From Sphingorhabdus sp. Alg231-15 (GTDB lineage: Bacteria > Pseudomonadota > Alphaproteobacteria > Sphingomonadales > Sphingomonadaceae), in the NCBI RefSeq assembly GCF_900149705.1, contig NZ_LT703001.1:682001-746000 (forward strand): DNA of 64,000 bases, in the 5' to 3' direction. A model generated the notes under the pieces. It searched no databases and had not been told where the DNA came from. It worked only from the letters and a program-made list of their open reading frames with translations. Shown one piece after another: positions 1-7,748 of this stretch (positions are counted from its first letter, which is position 1; every line of letters starts with the position of its first letter). A program made the translations under genes and the position numbers.

Positions 1-594
1 GCGAGCAGTTTTGTTAGCGAATTGGCTCCACAGCTACTGGCAATGCCAACGGAAGCGTTGTTTCTTTACGCTCCGCTCGATCGTTACATCCCCACCATAT
101 TAGCTGGTGAGGCATCGGTTCAGGAAACGCACATGATGGCCGGTGCCCGTCTCAAAAGACTGACCCAACATCTGGGTGAACCGCCTGCACGGCTTTGGGA
201 GTTATCATTAGCCCAGCGCGTTGCAATGAGTTGGATGTGCGAACTGGTGACGCTTTTCGTAGCGCAGAAGACAAGCCAGTCGGCCAAAATCTTGTGGATG
301 GATTTTGAGGCATTTCTCGACACCCCCCAAGATCAATTGATCACCGCCGCATCACACTTCAATCTTGATCTGTCAGAGCAAAAAGCGGCTGAACTGGTAG
401 CGGGGCCCATCATGTCTTCCTATTCCAAAGCACCGGAACATGATTATAGTCCCAACTTGCGTCAGGAATTGCTGGCAGAAGCCAACCAAAACTATGCCGC
501 TGAGATACGTGCCGCGATAGTGTGGACGGAAAAAATAGCCACCAACTTTCCTCTGGTAGCCGATGCGATGCAATGGATTGAAACGAGAAAATAA
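1..594 (+). CDS. Sulfotransferase-like protein, C-terminal part (5' truncated)
   Basis: The reading frame is open from base 1, so this is the last 197 codons of a gene that begins outside the window. The visible part is mostly helical. The segment KILWMDFEAFLDTP followed by a helix and the SSYSKAPEHDYSP region resembles the C-terminal half of P-loop sulfotransferases, where a Tyr/Asp-rich loop precedes the last helices. The PAPS-binding N-terminus is not visible, so the activity cannot be confirmed. Its stop codon overlaps the start of the next gene (TAATG), which indicates translational coupling with the PKHD hydroxylase. The coding frame is secure; the family call is tentative. Confidence 0.5.
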   Translation, partial: ASSFVSELAPQLLAMPTEALFLYAPLDRYIPTILAGEASVQETHMMAGARLKRLTQHLGEPPARLWELSLAQRVAMSWMCELVTLFVAQKTSQSAKILWMDFEAFLDTPQDQLITAASHFNLDLSEQKAAELVAGPIMSSYSKAPEHDYSPNLRQELLAEANQNYAAEIRAAIVWTEKIATNFPLVADAMQWIETRK

Positions 595-1250
595 TGTTTA
601 AGCAGCTAAAATTACTCGACCAAAGCCAGGTCAATGAAATCAAAAAAATCGCCAGTAGCGGTCAATTTGTGGATGGGAAGATCAGCAATCCCCATTCAAA
701 GGTGAAAAACAACCTGCAACTGCATGATCTGGAAGCCTACAACAAAACATCGAAGATTCTCCATGATGCACTAATGTCCAATCCGGAATTCACAGATTTC
801 GCTTTTCCCGAGAAGGTCGCTCCTCCACTGATCACTCGCTATCAACCCGGCATGCATTATGGGCTGCACGCGGATAGTGCGATCATTCCCCTGCCCGATG
901 GGCCCATTCGATCAGACATTAGCTGTACAATTTTTTTGAATGGCCCCGAAGACTATAAAGGTGGGGCATTGTATGTGACTCAAGGTGAAGCCGGCATGCG
1001 CTTCAAGGGCGTTCCTGGAACTGCCATCGTCTATCCATCCCATACTTTGCATGAAGTCGAAGCGATCTCGCAAGGTGAGAGAATGGTAGCGATTACCTTC
1101 ATTCAAAGCCGCATCCGCGATGTCATGAAACGCAACCTCATGTACGAGTTGAACGAAGTTGCGGCACTGGAAGGATTAAATATGCGCGATGAAAACTACA
1201 CCCGCATGCAAGCGCTGCAATATAATCTCATGCGTATGTGGATGGAGTAG
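594..1250 (+). CDS. PKHD-type Fe(II)/2-oxoglutarate-dependent hydroxylase (PiuC/YbiX family)
   Basis: This 218-residue protein has the full length of the PKHD/YbiX family of non-haem iron dioxygenases. The iron-binding facial triad is visible as His92-x-Asp94 (in GLHADS) and His153 (in SHTLHEV). Arg163 (in GER) is placed to bind the 2-oxoglutarate carboxylate. The C-terminal helical tail with an MRMW ending is typical of the family. Family members often sit beside TonB-dependent siderophore receptors and are iron-responsive; here the visible neighbour is the coupled sulfotransferase-like gene, and any receptor would lie upstream of the window. The physiological substrate is unknown. The ATG overlaps the upstream stop by one base. 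Confidence 0.88.
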   Translation: MFKQLKLLDQSQVNEIKKIASSGQFVDGKISNPHSKVKNNLQLHDLEAYNKTSKILHDALMSNPEFTDFAFPEKVAPPLITRYQPGMHYGLHADSAIIPLPDGPIRSDISCTIFLNGPEDYKGGALYVTQGEAGMRFKGVPGTAIVYPSHTLHEVEAISQGERMVAITFIQSRIRDVMKRNLMYELNEVAALEGLNMRDENYTRMQALQYNLMRMWME

Positions 1251-1312
1251 CAATTCCAAATCTTCCAATTTAGCGCTATATTTTTACATGTTGGGCATTA
1301 GTGTATCTATCC

Positions 1313-3268
1313 ATGCGATTCATATATAAAGTGCTTCTACTGCCGCTGTTGACTATTTTTGCATGGAACGGTCCAGCGAATGCAAATGAACTTCCACCTC
1401 TTAAAGCTTATGGCGAATTGCCTTCGTTAGAGAGAACTGCAATCTCAGCAACGGGCAGATATTATGCCATTGTCACCGCTGACAAAGACCAGAGACGACT
1501 GATAATATTAGAGGGCAAAGATCGGCTTTTGAGATCGATAAACCTCGGAACAATCAAGGTTCGCGACGTAGATTGGGCCGGTGATGAATATATAGTGGTC
1601 ACGGCTTCACAGACAGAACGAATGGGTCGGGGCTTCGCAGCAAATAAGGGGGAGTTTATGCAAGTGTTCATTCACTCCCTGCTGAAAGATGAAGATGCCT
1701 GGGTCTTCGAAAAGCAGGCGAGGATCGCGAATGCTATTTTTGGACGCTATGGCTTGCGAAAAATTGATAACCGTTGGTCTGGTTATTTTGGAGGAATGGC
1801 GCTCGAAATCGACAATAAACTCCGTTCAAACCGAACCACCACCTATCGTGAGCGGGTCTTCAAAATCGATCTTGATACAAAATCCGACAGTTTGGTCGAC
1901 GAACAGACGAGTGATTTCAGAGCCTATAGCGACTGGGTTCTGGAGGAAAACGGGCAAGTCGCTGCCAAGCTCAACTTCAACACAGAGAATGGCAAGTGGG
2001 AAATAGAGAACGCCAAAGGTAAGACCATTACCAATGGAATGATCAAGCGTGGAAATTTGTCGCTGATTGCGCTTGGAAAAGATGGCGACACGGTCATTTT
2101 TCAGCAGGTCGACAATAGCATTAACTCTCAGAAGATTTTTGAAATACCACTATCAGGTGGAGAGAAAAAACGCGTTTTCACTGATCAGGCAATCGCAAGT
2201 TGGTTTATCGACAAATCAACGAACCGACTGATCGGATATCGCCGGAAAAATGGCCATAATCGATCCGTTTTTCTGGACAGTGAGCGCAATAAACTGGCCG
2301 CCAAAATCAGAAGTGCTTTCAGTAAAGTCAATGTCGACATCATTGATTGGAATGATGAATTTAGCAGAGTAATTGTGTTCACCAATGGAAACGCAGATGC
2401 TGGCAGCTGGTGGTCGATTGATCTGAAGGCGTTCAAAGCGGAACTTCTTGGAAGTTCTTATCCAGCCATTCAGGGTCAACAGGTTGGTAAAATCACAACA
2501 TTTGCCTACCAAGCGCAAGATGGTCTCAATCTGGATGGAATTTTGACTTTGCCGCCTGGACGAAAGCCGGAAAAATTACCAATAATCGTTTTTCCTCATG
2601 GCGGCCCTCATTCCCATGACGAAGCCGAATTCAATTGGTGGGCCCAAGCCTTTGCTTCACGAGGATATGCTGTGTTCCAGCCCAATTTTCGTGGCTCCAC
2701 CAACAAGGACGTAAAATTTCGCAATGCAAGTGAAGGCGAATGGGGCCGTAAAATGCAATCCGACATATCGGACGGACTACAAGCGCTCGTTAGTCTTGGC
2801 ATAGCCGATGGTGATCGAGCCTGCATCATGGGCGGCTCTTATGGTGGCTATGCCGCTCTGGCCGGTGTGACCGTTCAGCAAGGCCTTTATAGATGCGCTG
2901 TCTCTTTTGCCGGTATCAGCGATTTATCTTTGCTCGTTGAGACAGAAAGGAAAGAAAGCGGAAATAGTCGAGGCCTTCGAAGAGCTTTGTTTGCCGAGCT
3001 GGGCAAAGGCCGCGACCTCAAGGAAGTCTCCCCGATAAAATTTGCAGAGCGCGCTGACGCACCAATATTGTTGATTCATGGCAACGATGACACCGTGGTC
3101 AATATCAACCAATCCAAAGCAATGGCAGATGCATTAAAAGATGCCAAAAAACCTTTCGATTTCATTCGACTAAAAGGCGAAGATCATTGGTTGTCTAGTG
3201 GTGATACACGATTGAAGATGCTGGAGGCCGCGGTCAGCTTCACGCTGCGCCACAATCCTCCTGATTGA
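1313..3268 (+). CDS. Exported S9-family prolyl oligopeptidase-like peptidase
   Basis: A 651-residue protein with an N-terminal signal peptide (MRFIYK, a hydrophobic stretch, then an Ala-rich cleavage region near residue 25), a divergent beta-propeller half, and a C-terminal alpha/beta-hydrolase domain. The catalytic triad is visible: Ser509 in GGSYGGYAA, Asp593 in HGNDDTVV and His625 in EDHWLS. The HGGPHS motif before the nucleophile is the oxyanion-hole region of S9 peptidases. It probably hydrolyses peptides in the periplasm (inference from family and signal). A GTG twelve bases upstream is an alternative start; the ATG was chosen because it gives a better signal-peptide n-region. The gene ends immediately before the convergent folE stop. 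Confidence 0.88.
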   Translation: MRFIYKVLLLPLLTIFAWNGPANANELPPLKAYGELPSLERTAISATGRYYAIVTADKDQRRLIILEGKDRLLRSINLGTIKVRDVDWAGDEYIVVTASQTERMGRGFAANKGEFMQVFIHSLLKDEDAWVFEKQARIANAIFGRYGLRKIDNRWSGYFGGMALEIDNKLRSNRTTTYRERVFKIDLDTKSDSLVDEQTSDFRAYSDWVLEENGQVAAKLNFNTENGKWEIENAKGKTITNGMIKRGNLSLIALGKDGDTVIFQQVDNSINSQKIFEIPLSGGEKKRVFTDQAIASWFIDKSTNRLIGYRRKNGHNRSVFLDSERNKLAAKIRSAFSKVNVDIIDWNDEFSRVIVFTNGNADAGSWWSIDLKAFKAELLGSSYPAIQGQQVGKITTFAYQAQDGLNLDGILTLPPGRKPEKLPIIVFPHGGPHSHDEAEFNWWAQAFASRGYAVFQPNFRGSTNKDVKFRNASEGEWGRKMQSDISDGLQALVSLGIADGDRACIMGGSYGGYAALAGVTVQQGLYRCAVSFAGISDLSLLVETERKESGNSRGLRRALFAELGKGRDLKEVSPIKFAERADAPILLIHGNDDTVVNINQSKAMADALKDAKKPFDFIRLKGEDHWLSSGDTRLKMLEAAVSFTLRHNPPD

Positions 3269-3928
3269 TCAATAGCCCATCAGGCTCATAACTTCCTTGC
3301 GGCTACGCGCATCTTCCAGGAAGCAGCCCAGGAGACGGCTCGTCGTCATACCAACACCCGGCGTGCGAACACCGCGGGCGGTCATACAACTATGGCTTGC
3401 CTCGATCACAACAGCCACGCCATGGGGCTTCAGATTATCCCAGATACATTCGGCTACTTCCGCCGTCAGACGCTCTTGCACCTGCAAACGTCGAGCGAAG
3501 CCGTGAAGTACCCTTGCAAGCTTGGAGATACCGACAACCCTGTCTGTCGGCATATAGGCTATACTGGCCTTGCCGATGATCGGAGCCATGTGATGTTCAC
3601 AATGCGAATGGAATGGAATGTCCTTGAGCAACACTAGCTCATCATAACCGCCGACTTCTTCGAACGTCCGTGCCAGATGTATGGCAGGGTTTTCATTATA
3701 GCCTTCGCAATATTCTTTCCATGCTCTCGCTACCCGCTTTGGTGTGTCCAGCAACCCTTCACGATCTGGATCTTCACCAGACCAGCGCAGTAAAGTCTTC
3801 ACCGCGTCCTGTACTTCGTCAGGAACAGGAATTTTGGCCGCTTCGCGAGCAGCCAGGGCATCTTCAAAAGTGTCAGAAAAATCGGCCAAAAGGCAATCCT
3901 TTACGCGTGGGATACAGATACAATGCAA
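3269..3928 (-). CDS. folE: GTP cyclohydrolase I
   Basis: The enzyme converts GTP to 7,8-dihydroneopterin triphosphate, the first step of tetrahydrofolate synthesis. The zinc ligands are visible as Cys110 and His113 in CEHHMAP and Cys181 in SHSCMTARG. The tunnel-fold body with REGLLDTPKRVARAW and VVGISKLARV is characteristic. The full frame gives 219 residues, slightly longer than usual, and the first 15-20 residues (MHCICIPRVKDC) look unlike the family, so the true start may be a later codon. It is convergent with the S9 peptidase with no gap, and tRNA-Arg on the same strand lies about 70 bp upstream. Confidence 0.95.
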   Translation of the reverse strand: MHCICIPRVKDCLLADFSDTFEDALAAREAAKIPVPDEVQDAVKTLLRWSGEDPDREGLLDTPKRVARAWKEYCEGYNENPAIHLARTFEEVGGYDELVLLKDIPFHSHCEHHMAPIIGKASIAYMPTDRVVGISKLARVLHGFARRLQVQERLTAEVAECIWDNLKPHGVAVVIEASHSCMTARGVRTPGVGMTTSRLLGCFLEDARSRKEVMSLMGY

Positions 3929-3997
3929 ATAATCTACGCGCCCCAGTGCAACAGTGCAAGTGCACCTAAGACCGTATCTTGTCCAATAAGAGGGAAA

Positions 3998-4074
3998 TGG
4001 CGCGCCCGGGAAGATTCGAACTCCCGACCCCTTGATTCGTAGTCAAGTACTCTATCCAGCTGAGCTACGGGCGC
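3998..4074 (-). tRNA. tRNA-Arg(ACG)
   Basis: On the minus strand the sequence folds into a complete cloverleaf of 77 nt. The acceptor arm GCGCCCG pairs with CGGGCGC, the D arm contains AGCTCAGCTGGATAGAG, and the anticodon loop CTACGAA gives ACG. The T arm carries GTTCGAATC, and the CCA end is encoded. ACG (inosine-modified at position 34) decodes CGU/CGC/CGA. Confidence 0.97.
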
Positions 4075-4088
4075 GCATTGAAGGCAGT

Positions 4089-4117
4089 CAGATAGGGGGA
4101 GATTCTTCTGCTGGCAA
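4089..4117 (-). promoter_or_regulatory. Candidate promoter of tRNA-Arg(ACG)
   Basis: On the minus strand TTGCCA (-35) and TATCTG (-10) are separated by 17 bp. The -10 box ends 15 bp before the mature tRNA 5' end, a normal distance for a tRNA gene. The call rests on sequence match only. Confidence 0.5.
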
Positions 4118-4184
4118 GCCATTTTAACCTGTTTTTTGCGAAACCGCTCTATTTATCTGCTCATCAATTTATGGAGCACAGAAA

Positions 4185-4853
4185 ATGGGCGCATGGGGTA
4201 CCGGTAGCTTTGAAAATGACAGCGCACAGGATTGGGTGTCTGATGTTACAAGTCTGAGTGATGTGACTGCCAAATTCGATACGCTGGCTAGTCTTGAAGA
4301 GCAGGACATTGATGTCGATCTGGCATCAGAGATCATCGCAGCGGCCGAGATTGTTGCGATATCTATGGACCAAGTCGCGCCTGATATTCCCGGTGACCTT
4401 CTGAAGAAGCTCGATAAATTAGAAGAAGCCGATGCCGCGCTTATTGAACAGGCTAAAATGGCCGTATCCGAGGTTTTGGGCGACTCCGAGCTGCTCGATC
4501 TGTGGTCTGAAGATTCAGAGGACAGCGCTGGATGGAATCTGGCGATTACCGGCCTGATCGCGCGGCTCAATTCCGATGTAGCCGCCAATCCCCCCTCGCC
4601 TGCTGAAATCAAAGAGGTTTCCGGTGGCTTCGGTCCTTGCGTCTTTTGCAGCAAGGATATTGACCCAAAGGACCTCACCAGCCTTTCAATTCGCGACATG
4701 AGCAGCAAGGACAATATGGCGATGTCCTATGGCGTCTATTGCCACCTGTCCTGCCTGAACGGTAAACTCCATCCCCGCCATCTGATCCAGAACTGGAAAT
4801 TCAACGTCGACGAGGCACTGGTGGATCAGATCCTAAAGGGTCCAGCTGACTAG
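4185..4853 (+). CDS. DUF4259 domain-containing protein
   Basis: The 222-residue product begins with MGAWGTGSFENDSAQDWV, the signature opening of DUF4259 proteins, and continues with an acidic helical domain to about residue 135. A C-terminal part has four cysteines in two pairs (CVFC near residue 147 and CHLSC near 186), which may form a small zinc-binding unit. No signal peptide or membrane segment is seen, so it should be cytosolic. The function of the family is unknown. The last four bases overlap the last four of the convergent ppdK gene, sharing CTAG as both stop codons. Confidence 0.85.
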   Translation: MGAWGTGSFENDSAQDWVSDVTSLSDVTAKFDTLASLEEQDIDVDLASEIIAAAEIVAISMDQVAPDIPGDLLKKLDKLEEADAALIEQAKMAVSEVLGDSELLDLWSEDSEDSAGWNLAITGLIARLNSDVAANPPSPAEIKEVSGGFGPCVFCSKDIDPKDLTSLSIRDMSSKDNMAMSYGVYCHLSCLNGKLHPRHLIQNWKFNVDEALVDQILKGPAD

Positions 4854-7528
4854 CGCTTGTTAAGCGCCGCCTGAGCCGCAGCGAGCCGTGCGATCGGCAC
4901 GCGATAGGGTGACGCACTGACATAGTCCAATCCGGTTTCTTCGCAGAAGGCGATGGATGCCGGATCACCGCCATGTTCACCACATATGCCAAGCTTGATA
5001 TCGCCGCGCGTCGCTCTGCCCCGCTCGGCCGCCAGCTCGATCAACTGCCCGACGCCTTCCACGTCGAGACTGACAAACGGGTCGCGCGGGAAAATGCCCT
5101 TGTCGACATATTGAGTCAGGAAACGTCCGGCATCATCACGCGACACACCCAGTGTTGTCTGGGTTAAGTCATTAGTACCAAAGCTAAAAAACTCGCCATG
5201 CTCAGCGATTTTTCCAGCCATCAAGGCAGCGCGAGGCAGTTCGATCATGGTGCCGACCAGATATTCGATCCGGCGGCCTTTCTCAGCAAAAACCTCTTCC
5301 GCCATCCGGTCAACGGCATCTTTCATCAGTTCCAGCTCGCGCGCCGTGGCAACCAGCGGAATCATAACCTCTGGTATGGGCGCTTCACCGCTGGATTCGG
5401 CGATTTCGCAGGCCGCTTCAAATATCGCGCGGGCCTGCATTTCATATATCTCGGGATAGGTAACCCCAAGCCGGCAACCGCGATGGCCCAGCATCGGGTT
5501 AAATTCATGCAGTTCATTGGCCCGCTGTTTCAGCGTTTCCACACCAACATCCGCAGCAGCAGCCACTTCTTCAAATTCTGACTGATGATGCGGCAAAAAT
5601 TCGTGCAATGGCGGGTCGAGCAAGCGGATTGTCACCGGTAAGCCGACCATTACTTCAAATATCTGGCGGAAATCCTCGCGTTGTTCGGGGAGCAGCTTGG
5701 CCAGTGCTTCCCGCCTGCCCGCTTCATTGGCAGCGAGGATCATCTGGCGAACAGCGGTAATCCGGGAGGTTTCAAAGAACATATGCTCGGTCCGGCACAG
5801 TCCGATACCTTCCGCACCGAAATCGCGCGCAACCCTGCAATCCTGCGGTGTTTCGGCATTGGTGCGCACGCCCAGACGGCGGACCTTGTCGGCCCATTCC
5901 ATCAGGACACCAAAATCGCCAACCAGTTCCGGCTGGATCGTTTTCACGCGCCCGGCCATCACTTGGCCATTACTGCCATCGATCGTCAGAACATCGCCTT
6001 CTTTCAGCTCACGATCGCCGATTTTCAGCAGTTTGGTCTCATTATTAATACTGAGCCCGCCCGCACCGGATACACAGGGACGGCCCATGCCGCGGGCCAC
6101 CACTGCGGCATGTGACGTCATGCCACCACGGGCCGTCAAAATGCCCTTGGCCGCGTGCATGCCGTGAATATCTTCTGGCGAGGTTTCGACCCGCACCAAT
6201 ATCACGTCGTCGCCCATTTCGGTGCGGTGTTCAGCAGTATCGGAGTCGAATACGATAATCCCGCAGGCTGCGCCCGGAGAGGCTGGTAAACCCGTAGTCA
6301 GCACATCGCGCTTGGCATCGGGATCCAGCGTTGGATGAAGCAATTGGTCCAGCGCCATCGGATCAACCCGCGCTACAGCTTCTTCTTCGGTAATCAGGCC
6401 GTCATTCGTCATATCCACTGCGATCTTCAGCGCCGCCTTGGCCGTTCTTTTACCGGACCGTGTCTGCAGCATCCACAATTTGCCGCGTTCGACGGTAAAT
6501 TCGATATCCTGCATGTCACGATAATGGCGTTCCAGCAGATCAAACACGTTGGTCAGCTCGCCATAGGTCTCGGCCATCGCCTCTTCCATCGACAGCGGCT
6601 TGGCATTGGCCTCTTCCCGCGCAGCTTTGGAGAGATATTGCGGCGTGCGAATGCCCGCGACAACATCCTCACCCTGCGCATTGATCAGCCATTCGCCATA
6701 ATAGGCGCTGTCACCGGTTGAAGGATTGCGGGTAAAGGCCACACCGGTTGCCGATGTTTCGCCCATATTGCCGAACACCATCGCCTGTACGTTGACCGCA
6801 GTGCCCCATTCAGCGGGAATGTCGTTGAGCCGACGATAGACTTTGGCCCGCTCTGCCTGCCAGCTGCCAAAAACGGCACTGACTGCGCCCCAGAGCTGGT
6901 CGTTCACATCTTGCGGAAACGGCTTGCCCCATTGTTCTTCGACAAGGCCCTTATATTCCGCCACTAGCGCTTTCCAATGCTGAGACTCCATCTCAGTATC
7001 CGTGAAGAAGCCATTATCTTCCTTGGCTATTTCCAGCGCTTCCTCAAAGCTATCATGATCCAACTGCAGCACAACATCGCTATACATCTGAATGAACCGA
7101 CGATAGCTGTCCCAGGCAAAACGCTCGTCGCCAGAGGTTTTTGCGAGGCCTTCAACAGTTTCATCGTTCAGGCCGAGGTTGAGCACCGTATCCATCATGC
7201 CGGGCATGGATGCCCGCGCACCGGAACGGACCGAAACCAGTAACGGATCAGCCGCATCGCCGAATTTCTTGCCGGTAATCGTTTCGATATGCGCCACGCC
7301 TTGCGCGACTTCACCGGTTAGGCTGTCGGGATAGACGCCGTCATCCTGCATGAAGCGCGTACACATTTCGGTGGAAATCGTGAAACCAGGAGGTACTGGC
7401 AGGCCAATATTGGCCATTTCGGCGAGATTGGCACCCTTGCCGCCCAGAAGGTTGCGCGCATCCGTTGCGTCAGTTGGCGCACCATCCGCGTCCACACCAC
7501 CACCGAAACGATATACATATTGGGTCAT
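4850..7528 (-). CDS. ppdK: Pyruvate, phosphate dikinase
   Basis: An 892-residue enzyme interconverting pyruvate + ATP + Pi and phosphoenolpyruvate + AMP + PPi. The N-terminal ATP-grasp domain starts with the family-typical MTQYVYRFGGG and has GGKGANLAEM and RSGARASMPGMMDTVLNLG. The central swivelling domain carries the phosphorylated His473 in GGMTSHAAVVARGMG. The C-terminal TIM barrel has RMEYLVGTMIELPRA-like and GTNDLTQ motifs, and the acid/base Cys849 in CGEHGGDP. A GTG four codons upstream is possible, but GGAG lies at a better distance for the ATG. Together with pckA at the far end of the window it serves PEP/pyruvate balance and gluconeogenesis. Confidence 0.97.
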   Translation of the reverse strand: MTQYVYRFGGGVDADGAPTDATDARNLLGGKGANLAEMANIGLPVPPGFTISTEMCTRFMQDDGVYPDSLTGEVAQGVAHIETITGKKFGDAADPLLVSVRSGARASMPGMMDTVLNLGLNDETVEGLAKTSGDERFAWDSYRRFIQMYSDVVLQLDHDSFEEALEIAKEDNGFFTDTEMESQHWKALVAEYKGLVEEQWGKPFPQDVNDQLWGAVSAVFGSWQAERAKVYRRLNDIPAEWGTAVNVQAMVFGNMGETSATGVAFTRNPSTGDSAYYGEWLINAQGEDVVAGIRTPQYLSKAAREEANAKPLSMEEAMAETYGELTNVFDLLERHYRDMQDIEFTVERGKLWMLQTRSGKRTAKAALKIAVDMTNDGLITEEEAVARVDPMALDQLLHPTLDPDAKRDVLTTGLPASPGAACGIIVFDSDTAEHRTEMGDDVILVRVETSPEDIHGMHAAKGILTARGGMTSHAAVVARGMGRPCVSGAGGLSINNETKLLKIGDRELKEGDVLTIDGSNGQVMAGRVKTIQPELVGDFGVLMEWADKVRRLGVRTNAETPQDCRVARDFGAEGIGLCRTEHMFFETSRITAVRQMILAANEAGRREALAKLLPEQREDFRQIFEVMVGLPVTIRLLDPPLHEFLPHHQSEFEEVAAAADVGVETLKQRANELHEFNPMLGHRGCRLGVTYPEIYEMQARAIFEAACEIAESSGEAPIPEVMIPLVATARELELMKDAVDRMAEEVFAEKGRRIEYLVGTMIELPRAALMAGKIAEHGEFFSFGTNDLTQTTLGVSRDDAGRFLTQYVDKGIFPRDPFVSLDVEGVGQLIELAAERGRATRGDIKLGICGEHGGDPASIAFCEETGLDYVSASPYRVPIARLAAAQAALNKR

Positions 7529-7558
7529 TTTATGATCCACTCCGCAATTTTACGGTTT

Positions 7559-7731
7559 CAAAGTTCACACGGTTCACAGGGTCTTTTCTGACCGTCATGT
7601 CGAGCATGTTCTGACCTGTTCTTGACCCGTCGTAATGCCAAAGTTCACACAAATCACAGACCATAAATTCCGTTCATGCTCAACGGAGGAGGAGCATTTG
7701 CCCATCGCAAAGTTCACACAATTCACACGAT
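7559..7731. repeat. Three direct copies of CAAAGTTCACAC between ppdK and glyS
   Basis: The 12-mer CAAAGTTCACAC occurs at 7559-7570, 7639-7650 and 7708-7719. Each is followed by two or three bases and a second TCACA half (TTCACAG, ATCACAG, TTCACAC). Start-to-start spacings are 80 and 69 bp. The gap lies between the glyS stop and the ppdK start on the same strand, so it could be an operator array or transcript feature for ppdK. No known regulator is recognised. Confidence 0.6.
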
Positions 7732-7748
7732 GTTGATCGGCAATCATA

